From Saccharopolyspora_C sp040643635 (GTDB lineage Bacteria; Actinomycetota; Actinomycetes; Mycobacteriales; Pseudonocardiaceae), in contig NZ_JBEYUS010000010.1 in the NCBI RefSeq assembly GCF_040643635.1, positions 67,752 to 131,751 of the forward strand: DNA of 64,000 nucleotides, given 5' to 3'. Below the pieces are notes generated by a model. The model was given only the letters and a program-made list of their open reading frames with translations. It made no database searches and was not told the DNA's origin. Position 1 is the stretch's first letter. Every line of letters starts with the position of its first letter. Shown here piece after piece: positions 1 to 8,017 of this stretch. The position numbers and the translations under genes are program-made.

Positions 1-325
1 CGACGAAGGCGTCCAGCCCGTGCCGCGCCATGTCGGCGGAGCCCTCGTGGTCGGCCACCGCCGCCAGCGTCGTCCCGCGCAGCCCGTCGACGAGCTTGTC
101 GTACACCGCGACGAGCGCGGCCTCCCGATCGCGGAAGGACTCGTAGAAGTACCGCTCGGTGAGCCCGGCGTGCGCGCACAGCTGCTTGACCGAGGTCGCC
201 TGGTAACCGCGGTCGCCGAACAGCTCCTGGGCGGCGTCGAGCAGGGTGGCGCGCCGGTGCCGCGCGCGCTCGGCCGGGTCGAGACCGGCGTAGCGGCGGC
301 CCCTCGGGTTCGGCTGGTTCGTCAT
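1..325 (-). CDS. TetR-family regulator, partial (C-terminus off window)
   Basis: This is the N-terminal part of a TetR/AcrR transcriptional repressor; the reading frame runs off the left edge after about 108 codons. The ATG at 325 gives a protein with a classic TetR helix-turn-helix at about residues 45-66 (TSVKQLCAHAG followed by LTERYFYESF), preceded by the usual helix ending in LLDAAQELFGDRGY. It is divergent from the SDR gene at 411, and a 24-bp perfect palindrome lies between the two. It therefore most likely represses itself and the SDR/metallo-hydrolase pair. The ligand-binding domain is not visible, so the inducer cannot be guessed. Confidence 0.9.
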   Translation of the reverse strand, partial: MTNQPNPRGRRYAGLDPAERARHRRATLLDAAQELFGDRGYQATSVKQLCAHAGLTERYFYESFRDREAALVAVYDKLVDGLRGTTLAAVADHEGSADMARHGLDAFV

Positions 326-367
326 CGCGCCCCTTCCGCGGCGAGGAGGACGTCCGCTACCTTAGTC

Positions 368-391
368 ATCTGACACGACGTCGTGTCAGAT
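368..391. promoter_or_regulatory. Probable TetR operator, 24-bp perfect palindrome
   Basis: The half-site ATCTGACACGAC is followed directly by its exact reverse complement, giving 12 + 12 bases without a mismatch. The element lies in the 85-bp gap between the divergent TetR gene (start 325) and the SDR gene (start 411). This is the classic position for a TetR autorepressor operator. Binding by this particular regulator is inferred from position only. Confidence 0.8.
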
Positions 392-410
392 CAACTTGCG
401 AGGTGGGGAC

Positions 411-1253
411 GTGCGGAGAGCACCGGACGGCATGGTCATCGCGGTCACCGGCGGCGCCCGCGGCATCGGCCGCGAGATCGCGCGGACGCTGGCCGCGGCG
501 GGTGCCCGCGTCGCCATCGGGGACCGCGACCTGGCGGCCGCCGAGAGCACCGCCGCCGAACTGCCCGGCAGCCTCGCCGCGTTCCCCGTCGACGTCACCG
601 ACACCGGCTCGTTCGCGGCCTTCCTCGACGCGGTCGCCGACCGGTGGGGGCCGATCGACGTGCTCGTCAACAACGCGGGCGTGATGTGGGTCGGCCCCTT
701 CGACGCGGAACCGGAGAACGCCGTGCGCCGCCAGCTGGAGGTGAACGTGCACGGCGTCATCCGCGGCGTCCGGCTCGCCGCCCCGCGGATGCGCGAGCGC
801 GGGCGCGGGCAGATCGTCACCATCGCCTCCGGGGCCTCCAAGTTCGCGCCACCGGGCGAAGCGACCTACGCCGCGACCAAGCACGCCGTCCACGGCTACC
901 TGGACGCGGTGCGCGCCGAGCTGCACGGCAGCGGCGTGCGGCTCTCGCTCGTGCTGCCCGGCGTCGTCGACACCGAGCTCGCCGCGGGCACCGCCACCGG
1001 CCCGGTGCGCAGGCTCGCCCCCGCCGAGGTCGGCCGAGCCGTGCTCCGCGTCGTCCGGCGGCCCCGGTTCGAGCTCAGCGTCCCGCGCCGGTTGGGCTTC
1101 GCGACCTGGCTCGCCCGCGTCCTGCCCGACCCCGCCCGCTACCGGTTGCAGCGCGTCCTGGTGCCGGACCAGGTCGCCGCGGTCGCCGGGGACACCACCC
1201 GCAGCGCGTACCAGAACCGCGCGCTCACCGAAACCGACGAGGAGACCCGATGA
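411..1253 (+). CDS. SDR-family NAD(P)-dependent oxidoreductase
   Basis: Short-chain dehydrogenase of about 280 residues. The Rossmann nucleotide loop TGGARGIG is at residues 13-20, the structural NNAG motif is near residue 88, and the catalytic Ser plus YxxxK (YAATK) are near residues 143-159. GTG at 411 is preferred because GAGGTGGGG stands just upstream; ATG at 432 is an alternative that would remove only seven residues. The stop overlaps the ATG of the next gene by 4 bp, so both are translated together. The substrate is unknown; a small hydrophobic alcohol or ketone is typical for this class. Regulation by the adjacent TetR is likely. Confidence 0.9.
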   Translation: MRRAPDGMVIAVTGGARGIGREIARTLAAAGARVAIGDRDLAAAESTAAELPGSLAAFPVDVTDTGSFAAFLDAVADRWGPIDVLVNNAGVMWVGPFDAEPENAVRRQLEVNVHGVIRGVRLAAPRMRERGRGQIVTIASGASKFAPPGEATYAATKHAVHGYLDAVRAELHGSGVRLSLVLPGVVDTELAAGTATGPVRRLAPAEVGRAVLRVVRRPRFELSVPRRLGFATWLARVLPDPARYRLQRVLVPDQVAAVAGDTTRSAYQNRALTETDEETR

Positions 1254-2348
1254 CGGCGACCGCCACGCCCACCGTCCGCCCGATCCCCGAGTTCGAGGGC
1301 GTGCACGACGTCTGGCCCCGCGGTGACCGCCTCGAAGCGGTGCGCGAGGCGGCCGGCCGCTACCGGGAGCGGTTCCTCTCGCAGGGCACGATCCGGGCGA
1401 TCCGCAGCATCGACATCGCCGCCGCCCCGTACCCGTCGCGGTACGCGTTCCAGGGCTACAACCTGTCCCTCAACCCGATGATCTCCATCATCAACCGGAT
1501 GTTCGTGATCCAGTTCGAGGGCTTCGACGGGGAGCTCAAGACCCTGGTGTGGGAGCCGACGGTGGCGGCCGGGTCGGTCGAAGCGCCGTTCTACGCGAAG
1601 TTGCAGCGGATCGCGGGTGACTTCCTCTCCGACAAGGTCTTCGCCAAGTACTACAACGATCCCGACGAGGTGCTGCCGCGGCTGGGGCTGCGCAACTCCG
1701 ACGTGGACTACGTCAGCTTCGACCACCTGCACGTCCAGGACGTGCGCATGATCATGGGCAGCGATCGGGTCATCCCCGGTGAGCGGGAGCCCCGCGCGCC
1801 GCTGTTCCCCGGCGCGAAGCTGCTGGTGCACCGCAAGGAACTCGCCACCCTCGAATCACCGCACCCCATGCAGTGGGCGTGGTACGTCGACGGCGGCATG
1901 GACGGCGTGCCCGCCGAACGCCTCGAAGTGCTCGACGGCGATGTGGAGCTCGGCGTCGGTGTCAGCCTGCTGTGGACGCCAGGGCACACCGACGGCAACC
2001 ACTCGCTGGTGGTCAACACGCCCGACGGGGTGTGGGTGTCCTCCGAGAACGGGATTGGCCGCCGACAGCTGGCAGCCCGAGCTCTCCAAGATCCCGGGGG
2101 TGAAGCAGCAGGCCCGGTTCTTCAACCGGGAAGTGGTGCTCAACGCCAACACGCTGGAGGACTCGCTCGACCAGTACGACTCGATGGTCAAGGAGAAGAC
2201 GATGGCCTCGCGCTCGCCCCGCGACCCGCGCTGGCTGCAGATCATCCCGTCCTCGGAGTGCGCCGACTGGAAGCGGCAGTGGCCGGTCGTGCCCACCTTC
2301 ACCCACGGCGGGCTCGACTACGGCGAGATCTCCCGGCGGCGGTCCTGA
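1250..2348 (+). pseudogene. MBL-fold metallo-hydrolase, interrupted by a one-base frameshift
   Basis: The first 269 codons encode a metallo-beta-lactamase-fold hydrolase with an HLHVQD metal-binding motif (in DHLHVQD) and a GHTDGNHS motif that supplies another metal ligand. At 2054-2060 (ATTGGCC) the frame runs off family sequence. Removing one G at 2057/2058 restores a continuous protein that resumes with AADSWQPELSKIPGVKQQ and ends at 2348 after about 365 residues. The gene length is 3n+1, which fits a single inserted base. Codon bias stays strong on both sides, so this is either a very recent mutation or an assembly error. It follows the SDR with a 4-bp overlap, suggesting a two-gene pathway under the TetR. 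Confidence 0.85.
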
Positions 2349-2367
2349 GCCCCGAGCCCGCCCGGGT

Positions 2368-2400
2368 GGCCGCTCCGCAGCGGTCGGCTGCGGAGCGGCC
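2368..2400. terminator. Hairpin terminator between convergent genes
   Basis: Two 13-nt arms (GGCCGCTCCGCAG and its exact complement) flank a 7-nt loop. The hairpin lies 19 bp after the metallo-hydrolase stop and before the convergent PPOX gene. No T-tract follows, which is normal for high-GC actinomycetes. Confidence 0.75.
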
Positions 2401-2420
2401 GGAGCGGGTGAACGGCGCCG

Positions 2421-2840
2421 TCAGCCCGCCTGGGTGTTGTCCTTCTGGCCGCCCCAGCCGTGCCAGCGGTCGACGTCGATCAGGGCGGTGACGCGGGCCC
2501 GTTCCCGGTCCGGGTAGGGGCTGCCGAGGTAGTGGTGGGCGAGGCGGTCGATGTCGACCAGTCCCGGGTCGTCGCGCAGCTCGGTGACCCGGCCGATCAG
2601 GGTGACGTGCGTGTACCAGTCCGCGGCGTCGAGCACGGTGAGCGTGACGCGCGGGTCGCGGCGGACGTGGTCCAGCCGCTTGCGGCCCGCGTCCATGTTC
2701 ACCAGCACCTTGCCGTCCTCCCACAGGTACCAGGTGGCCGCGGAGACGGGCTGGCCGTCGGCGCGCAGGGTGGCGATCGTGGACGGGTTCGGCTTGCGCA
2801 GCAAGGCGATCGCCTCGTCGGGCAGCGGTGGCGTGGACAT
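2421..2840 (-). CDS. PPOX-class (pyridoxamine-phosphate-oxidase-fold) F420/FMN-dependent protein
   Basis: A 139-residue split-barrel flavoprotein of the pyridoxamine 5'-phosphate oxidase superfamily. Recognisable segments are the N-terminal LLRKPNPSTIATLRADGQP, a WYLWEDGKVLVNMDAGRKRLDHVRRDPRV block that normally contacts the flavin phosphate, and the strand THVTLIGRV. Actinomycete members of this length commonly use cofactor F420 to reduce small substrates, but neither cofactor nor substrate can be fixed from sequence. The start is the ATG at 2840, preceded by GGAGGACCC. It lies downstream of the cutinase on the same strand with a hairpin between them, so it is probably a separate transcript. 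Confidence 0.85.
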   Translation of the reverse strand: MSTPPLPDEAIALLRKPNPSTIATLRADGQPVSAATWYLWEDGKVLVNMDAGRKRLDHVRRDPRVTLTVLDAADWYTHVTLIGRVTELRDDPGLVDIDRLAHHYLGSPYPDRERARVTALIDVDRWHGWGGQKDNTQAG

Positions 2841-2948
2841 GCGGGTCCTCCCTGTTCCGGCGGTCGGTGCGGACTCCGCCAACCTACCGGCGCGGGCGCG
2901 GCGCCGCCCGCACGCCCGGTCGTCCACTGTGGAACCAGCCGGGCCGCG

Positions 2949-2979
2949 GGGTCGTCGCCGGGGAGGCCGGCGACGACCC
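2949..2979 (-). terminator. Hairpin terminator after the cutinase gene
   Basis: A perfect 13-bp stem (GGGTCGTCGCCGG and its complement) with a 5-nt loop starts 8 bp after the cutinase stop codon on the minus strand. It separates the cutinase transcript from the PPOX gene. Confidence 0.75.
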
Positions 2980-2986
2980 GGGCGCG

Positions 2987-3877
2987 CTAGCCGATCGGGC
3001 AGGTGTCCCGGTATTCGGCGATCTCCGGGCCGCTCGGCGGCGGGCAGAGGAACCGCTCGTAGCGGGTGTCCTCGTCGACGAACCGCTTCAGCCAGGCGAT
3101 GCTCGACTTCGCGATGGTGGTGTTCGCGGAGTTCGGCGCGAAGTGGTCGGCCCCGGCCAGTTCGAGGTAGGCCTTGTCCGGGTCGCCGGGCAGGCTCTCG
3201 TAGAACGGTTCGGCGTGCGAGCCGACCGGCGCCACTGAGTCCCGCTCCGCCCCGATGACCAGCGTCGGAGTCCGCACGCCGGACCAGTCCTTCCTGGTGT
3301 GCCACGGGGTGAGCGGGATCGCGGCCCGCAGGTCCGGGTCCGCGACGACGGCCTCCAGCGCACCGCCACCGCCCATCGAGTGGCCCAGGACGCCCAGCCG
3401 GTCCGCGTCGACGCGGTCCCGCACCGACGAGGCGGTGGTGAGGTGGTCGAGCGCGGCGAGCAGCTGGCGACCGCGCGAATCCGGCTGGTCGGTGGGAGTG
3501 AGCGTGTCGATGGTGAACACCACGAACCCCTGCGAGGCCAGCCGCGGGCCGTACCAGGCCATCGAGGACTGGTCGCCGGTGTAGCCGGGGGCGACGGCCA
3601 CGGCGCCGAAGGTGCCCTCGGAGGTGTCGGTGGGGTAGTGGATCGTGCCACCGCCGAAGCCGGTGACGGCGCCGCGCGGCACCACGTCCCGCGCGATGTC
3701 GAACGGCCCCAGCGGGGCCGTGATGCTCTCGTCGGTCGGGTCGGGTCCGCGCTGGAAGGAGTCGTCGGCGGCCTGCGCCACCGGCGCGCCGCCCGCGAGC
3801 AGCCCGAGCATCGCCGCCGCGGCGATCAGCGCCCGGCGGCCGCGGGACCGGTGCGGCGAGGGGAGCGTTGCGGTCAT
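2987..3877 (-). CDS. Secreted cutinase / PET-hydrolase-like polyesterase
   Basis: A 296-residue exported alpha/beta hydrolase. Residues 1-36 form a signal peptide (RRALIAAAAMLGLLAGG, predicted cut after AQA36). The mature enzyme follows the actinomycete cutinase pattern: oxyanion region GYTGDQSSMAW (Tyr99), nucleophile elbow GHSMGG (Ser167), Trp192 in LTPWH, acid Asp213 in AERDSVAP, base His245 in ADHFAPN, and a C-terminal Cys278-Cys293 disulfide pair. The whole layout matches the Thermobifida cutinases and leaf-compost cutinase that hydrolyse aliphatic polyesters and PET. His166 and Phe246 are the cutinase-type residues, not the IsPETase Trp/Ser pair. It acts outside the cell on cutin or other polyesters; PET activity is inferred from family only. 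Confidence 0.95.
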   Translation of the reverse strand: MTATLPSPHRSRGRRALIAAAAMLGLLAGGAPVAQAADDSFQRGPDPTDESITAPLGPFDIARDVVPRGAVTGFGGGTIHYPTDTSEGTFGAVAVAPGYTGDQSSMAWYGPRLASQGFVVFTIDTLTPTDQPDSRGRQLLAALDHLTTASSVRDRVDADRLGVLGHSMGGGGALEAVVADPDLRAAIPLTPWHTRKDWSGVRTPTLVIGAERDSVAPVGSHAEPFYESLPGDPDKAYLELAGADHFAPNSANTTIAKSSIAWLKRFVDEDTRYERFLCPPPSGPEIAEYRDTCPIG

Positions 3878-4152
3878 GAACCACGCCTTTCTCGAAGCGG
3901 ATCGGAGCGCCGGGAGCGGCGGAGCGGCCGCGCCCGATTGATCACTTCCGGAGGGTGTTGTCCGGAACTCGCGGCGTCAAGAGAACGTTTTCACCGGCCG
4001 GATGACCGGGGGCGGTCGTCCGCCGCGGTATCCGGGGAACGGGCGAGCGACGCGGTGCGTCCGGCGGTGCAGGTGCCGAATCCGGCCCGTCGCCATCCCG
4101 TTCGGTGGCATGCTGTCGATGTTCGTGGTGGCACGATCTGGGGGCTTTTCGG

Positions 4153-4677
4153 ATGAAGTTCCAACCGCCTTATCCCGGCGCGCTGCCGGATCCCCGATCG
4201 CTGGGGTATCCGGCGGCCGTCGAGTCGTACGCGTTGCGACTGCGCACCTTCTACGACTCGCGGGCGGCGTGGCACCGGCGGTTCTTCCGGTTCAGCGGGA
4301 TCGCCGTGATCATCATCGGTGCGGGGCTGCCGCTGCTGGTCGCGGGGGACTACGCGGGCCGCGACCTGGTGATCTCGGCCGCGGGGGTGATCATGGCGGG
4401 CATCACCGCGCTGCGGGCGTTCTACCGGTGGGACCAGTCGTGGATCCTGCTGCGCAACACCGAGCGCGCGATCACCGCGGCGTGGTGGGAGTGGCACAGC
4501 AGGCTGGACGCGGCCGACGTGGACGCCGACTCGGCGAGCCCCGAGCAGCGGGAGATCACGCGGGACTTCATGCGCAGGCTCGTCGACATCCGCAAGCACG
4601 AAGCGGAGCAGTTCTTCGCCGAGATGGCGTTCCCGACGCACGACGTGCCCCGCGTCCCTCCGCTCACGCCGCGCTGA
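4153..4677 (+). CDS. DUF4231 membrane protein
   Basis: A 174-residue protein with an N-terminal soluble part, two adjacent transmembrane segments (about residues 48-66, FSGIAVIIIGAGLPLLVAG, and 72-90, LVISAAGVIMAGITALRAF) and a charged helical C-terminus. This layout fits DUF4231, a small two-helix membrane family of unknown role. The ATG at 4153 was chosen over an upstream start because it begins the conserved soluble segment. The last 14 bp overlap the convergent GDPD gene. No regulatory site was recognised. Confidence 0.75.
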   Translation: MKFQPPYPGALPDPRSLGYPAAVESYALRLRTFYDSRAAWHRRFFRFSGIAVIIIGAGLPLLVAGDYAGRDLVISAAGVIMAGITALRAFYRWDQSWILLRNTERAITAAWWEWHSRLDAADVDADSASPEQREITRDFMRRLVDIRKHEAEQFFAEMAFPTHDVPRVPPLTPR

Positions 4678-5404
4678 CCGGGACGAACCCGGCGAAGAAG
4701 TAGCCGTCGGCCAGCCGTGCGGCCCGCGCCGCTTCCGCCGGGGAGTGCGCGGTGTAGGCGAGCACCGGGCACCGCGGCCCGCGCCAGAAGGTGACGAACC
4801 GGTCCGGCAGCGCGGCCAGCTCGTAGGTGAGGAAATCCGGGCGCACCACGGCGTTCGTGAGCATCATCCGGCCCAGCGCGGCCTTCAGCGGTCCCGCGGA
4901 CGGCAGTGATCCGGACGCCTGGCCGGTGGCCCGGTCCGGGAGCAGTCGCCGCAGGCGCCGGACCGCGAGCGGGTCGAAGGACTGCACGACCGCGGCGCCG
5001 GCGTACCCGCGCAGCCGGTCGGCGACGGCCCGTTCGAGCGCCGCCGAAGCGTCGAGGCCCCACCGGCGGACGTCGATCACCAGCGGGACCGCGCCGTTCA
5101 CCGCGGCCAGGACCTCGTCGAGCCGGGGGACCGGCTCGCCGGACCCGGCGATCCGCAACCGCCGCAGCCGGGCCCACGTCAGCTCCCGAACGAGTCCCGG
5201 CCGTCCGGTCATCCGGGCGGTGTCGGCGTCGTGCAGCACGACCGGTACGCCGTCCGCGGTGAGCTGGACGTCGAACTCGAAGGGCACGCCCGCCGCGACG
5301 GCGCGGGCGAACGCGGCCGACGAGTTCTCCGGTGCCGCGCCGTCCTCGTCGTGCAGGCCGCGGTGGGCGATCGGCTCCGAGGTGAGCCAGGCAGGTGCGG
5401 TCAC
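4664..5404 (-). CDS. Glycerophosphodiester phosphodiesterase (GDPD)
   Basis: A 246-residue cytosolic TIM-barrel phosphodiesterase without a signal peptide. It carries the family hallmarks: IAHRG near residue 12 for the catalytic His, FEFDVQLTADGVPVVLHD with the metal-binding Glu and Asp and the second catalytic His, and later barrel strands such as LVIDVR and AVVQSFD. It hydrolyses glycerophosphodiesters from phospholipid turnover to glycerol-3-phosphate and an alcohol. GTG at 5404 is supported by GGAGG seven bases upstream. It ends inside the DUF4231 gene (14-bp convergent overlap). Confidence 0.92.
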   Translation of the reverse strand: MTAPAWLTSEPIAHRGLHDEDGAAPENSSAAFARAVAAGVPFEFDVQLTADGVPVVLHDADTARMTGRPGLVRELTWARLRRLRIAGSGEPVPRLDEVLAAVNGAVPLVIDVRRWGLDASAALERAVADRLRGYAGAAVVQSFDPLAVRRLRRLLPDRATGQASGSLPSAGPLKAALGRMMLTNAVVRPDFLTYELAALPDRFVTFWRGPRCPVLAYTAHSPAEAARAARLADGYFFAGFVPVSAA

Positions 5405-5511
5405 GGTCGGTCCTCCAGTCGTGGGGGCAACCGTACCGCCGGATTCGGGTCGGCCCGCCTCCGTGCCCGGCGGTTCCGCTCGATGTCCGCCGCGGTTACG
5501 TTGCGTCGTTA

Positions 5512-5560
5512 TTGACATCGATGTCCACGGTGAATCGAGAAAGCGTTGACATCGATGACA
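5512..5560. promoter_or_regulatory. Tandem LacI-type operators overlapping TTGACA boxes
   Basis: Two related sites stand in front of the kinase operon: TTGACATCGATGTCCA at 5512-5527, with a perfect 12-bp palindrome GACATCGATGTC, and TTGACATCGATGACAT at 5546-5561. Both have the central CG dyad typical of LacI-family operators, and their centres are 34 bp apart, about three helical turns. Each begins with TTGACA, the consensus -35 box, so repressor binding should block RNA polymerase. The LacI gene at the end of the operon is the obvious candidate regulator. Confidence 0.7.
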
Positions 5561-5627
5561 TGGCCGCGGTTCAGTGTCCTGCAACCGGCGACGAGGCCGG
5601 TGTCAGCGGCAGAAGGAGCGTGCCGAG

Positions 5628-7052
5628 GTGGACTTCGCAGCGACGGAAGCGGTCGTCGGCGTCGACGTGGGCAGCACCGAGATCAAGGTGCTGGTCGCCG
5701 ATCGGGCCGGCGTCGCGCTGAGCCTCCGCCGCACCCCGACGCAGTGGCAGCGCACCCCCGGCGGGCACAGCGAACTGCCCGCCGGGCTGCTGCTGGACCG
5801 GGTGCTATCCGCGGTGACCGACGCGGTCCAGGTCGCCGAGCGCTCGGCCCGCGCGCTGCGCGTGGTGTCCGTCGCGATCACCGGCATGGCCGAGTCCGGC
5901 GTGCTGCTCGATCACGACGGCGAGCCGATGCACCCGGTGATCGCCTGGTTCGACCAGCGCGGCGGCGCCGAACTCGCCGCGCTGCCCGCGGACCTGGCCC
6001 GCGAGTTCAGCGCGCACACCGGACTGCCGCTGAGCCCGCTGTGCTCGTTCGCGAAGCTCGGCTGGCTCGCGGCGCGCGGCCTGCCCCCGCAGCGGGCCGG
6101 GACCTGGCTCAACGTCCCCGAATTCGTGGCGCACGCGCTCGGCGGGCAGGCCGTCACCGAACCCTCGCTGGCCTCCCGCACCGGGCTGCTGGACCAGGCC
6201 ACCGAGAAGCCGTGGGGCCCGGCGCTGGAGCACCTCGCGCTGCCCGCCGAGGTGCTGCCGCCGCTCACCACCGCCGGAACGCCGATCGGCACCGTCGACC
6301 ACCCCGGTGCGCCGGACGCGGTGCGCGGCGCGGTGCTGACCGTCGCCGGGCACGACCACCCGGTCGCCTCGGTCGCCAGCGGCGTGTGGCACGGCGAGCA
6401 CCTCTTCGACTCCTGCGGCACCTCCGAGGCGCTGCTGCGCGTCGCGTCCGCACCGCTGCGCGACGAGCAGCGCCGCCGGCTCACCGCCGAGGGCATCGCG
6501 CAAGGCCTGCACGTGCTGCCCGGCCGCCACCTGCTGCTCGGCGGCACCCGCGGCGGACTGCTGCTCGACCAGGTCCTCGCGCTGCTGGGCCGCAAGGAAC
6601 AACCCGCCAGGACCGAACTCGACCGCGACTGGCTCGCCCGCGGCCCCGAACCGGGTTCGGTGCGGATCACCGGCGCGCACGCCCGCAGCGAGCACGTCGA
6701 CGTCCGGCTCGGCGGGGACGACGCCACCCCGCTGGACGTCTGGTCCGCGGCCCTCGCGCACGCCGTGGCCGAGACCGACGCGGTCATCGCCCTGATGGCC
6801 GCCGAAGCCGGGCCGCACGAGCACGTCACCGCCGCGGGCGGCTGGACCCGGATGGGCAGCTTCCGCGCGGTGAAGGAACGCAGCCTCCCGGCGGTCCGCT
6901 ACGCGCGGATCGACCAGCCCAGCGCCTACGGCGCCGCCATCTTCGCCGCCCGCGCCGCCGCGCACGGCGACGGCGATACCGCGCTGTCCGCAGTGGACAT
7001 CGCGCGTCGGTTCACCGAGCACGCCCTCGACACCATCGGAGCAGAACTATGA
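5628..7052 (+). CDS. FGGY-family carbohydrate kinase
   Basis: A sugar kinase of about 474 residues in the xylulokinase/fuculokinase superfamily. The N-terminal ATPase motif GVDVGSTEIKVLV is near residues 10-22, the sugar-facing motif PVIAWFDQRGG near 105-115, and the C-terminal nucleotide motif TAAGGWTRM near 403. It phosphorylates a sugar or keto-sugar with ATP in the cytosol. GTG at 5628 has the Shine-Dalgarno AGAAGGAG nine bases upstream. It heads an operon with an aldolase (4-bp overlap), sugar porter, P-loop kinase and LacI. The product is probably a keto-sugar phosphate that feeds the aldolase. The sugar itself is not known. Confidence 0.9.
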   Translation: MDFAATEAVVGVDVGSTEIKVLVADRAGVALSLRRTPTQWQRTPGGHSELPAGLLLDRVLSAVTDAVQVAERSARALRVVSVAITGMAESGVLLDHDGEPMHPVIAWFDQRGGAELAALPADLAREFSAHTGLPLSPLCSFAKLGWLAARGLPPQRAGTWLNVPEFVAHALGGQAVTEPSLASRTGLLDQATEKPWGPALEHLALPAEVLPPLTTAGTPIGTVDHPGAPDAVRGAVLTVAGHDHPVASVASGVWHGEHLFDSCGTSEALLRVASAPLRDEQRRRLTAEGIAQGLHVLPGRHLLLGGTRGGLLLDQVLALLGRKEQPARTELDRDWLARGPEPGSVRITGAHARSEHVDVRLGGDDATPLDVWSAALAHAVAETDAVIALMAAEAGPHEHVTAAGGWTRMGSFRAVKERSLPAVRYARIDQPSAYGAAIFAARAAAHGDGDTALSAVDIARRFTEHALDTIGAEL

Positions 7053-7942
7053 CCGCGGCACTCGCCGACATCGCCCAGTCCGACGGCACCTTCGCCATCG
7101 TCGCCCTCGACCAGCGCAACACCCTGCGCCGCATGTTCACCGCCGCCGGCCAGCCCATCGACGACGACCTGCTGCGCGGGTTCAAGGGCGACGTCATCGG
7201 CGGCCTCTCGCCCAGCGCCAGCGGACTGCTCGTCGACCCCGACTTCGGGGTCCCGGCCGCCATCGCCGACGGCAACCTCGCACCCGGAGCCGGACTCGCG
7301 GTCGCCGCCGAACCGTCCGACCGCGGCAAGTTCGGCGACGAGCCGCTGACCCGCCGCGAACCCGCGCAGAACGCGCAGTGGGTGCGCGACATGGGCGGGC
7401 ACGCGGTGAAGTTCTTCGTGCAGCTGCGCGCCGACCGGGACCGCGAGCTCGGTGGCCGGGACGTCTCCGCCGAAGCGCTGGCCGCCGCCGCCGAGGTCGT
7501 CGCGGACTGCCGCGCCGAGGGTGTGCCTTCGGTCGTCGAGAACCTGATCTACCCGCTGCCCGGCGAGGGCGAGCTGAGCCCCGAGGCGCGCGCCGACGCG
7601 ATCATCGAATCGGCCCGCGCCCTCGACGAGCTCAAGCCCGACCTGCTCAAGCTGGAGTACCCCGGCTCCGCCGCGGCCTGCCGCCGCATCGCGCAGGCCG
7701 TCAGCGTGCCGTGGGTGGTGCTGTCCGCGGGCGTCGGCTTCGACGAGTTCAAGGACGTGCTGCGGATCTCCTGCGACGAGGGCGGCGCGTCCGGCTTCAT
7801 CGCGGGCCGCGCGTTCTGGAAGGACGCCGTGCTGCTCGACCAGCCCGACCGGCGCCCGTTCCTCGCCGACACCGCGCGGCGCAGGCTCGACGAGTGCGTG
7901 ACCGCCATCCAGGGCCGCGCCACCCCGTACGCCGCAGTCTGA
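7049..7942 (+). CDS. LacD/YihT-family class I aldolase
   Basis: A 297-residue TIM-barrel aldolase. Matches to the tagatose-bisphosphate aldolase (LacD) and sulfofructose-phosphate aldolase (YihT) family run through the protein: FAIVALDQRNTLRRMF near residue 15, GLSPSASGLLVD near 52, AVKFF near 119, LLKLEYP with Lys201 in the place of the Schiff-base lysine, and PWVVLSAGV followed by GASGFIAGRAFW. It should cleave a ketose phosphate into DHAP and an aldehyde. Its ATG overlaps the kinase stop. A single upstream kinase suggests a monophosphate substrate, as for YihT, but no sulfosugar marker genes are present. Confidence 0.85.
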   Translation: MTAALADIAQSDGTFAIVALDQRNTLRRMFTAAGQPIDDDLLRGFKGDVIGGLSPSASGLLVDPDFGVPAAIADGNLAPGAGLAVAAEPSDRGKFGDEPLTRREPAQNAQWVRDMGGHAVKFFVQLRADRDRELGGRDVSAEALAAAAEVVADCRAEGVPSVVENLIYPLPGEGELSPEARADAIIESARALDELKPDLLKLEYPGSAAACRRIAQAVSVPWVVLSAGVGFDEFKDVLRISCDEGGASGFIAGRAFWKDAVLLDQPDRRPFLADTARRRLDECVTAIQGRATPYAAV

Positions 7943-7949
7943 CGTCCCC

Positions 7950-7977
7950 CGGTGGCCGCCCCGCCGGGCGGCCACCG
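7950..7977 (+). terminator. Intercistronic hairpin after the aldolase gene
   Basis: A perfect 12-bp stem (CGGTGGCCGCCC and its complement) with a 4-nt loop follows the aldolase stop by 7 bp, then CTCTTTCCC. The porter gene starts 40 bp further on. It could be a partial terminator or an mRNA-stabilising element that lowers expression of the distal genes. Confidence 0.6.
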
Positions 7978-8017
7978 CTCTTTCCCGGCAGCGTCGCCGG
8001 AGAAACGAGGTACGACC

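Noticed and set aside
1250..2348. Programmed ribosomal frameshift in the metallo-hydrolase gene
   Set aside because: No slippery heptamer or clear downstream pseudoknot is seen at 2054-2060, and the family is not known for frameshifting.
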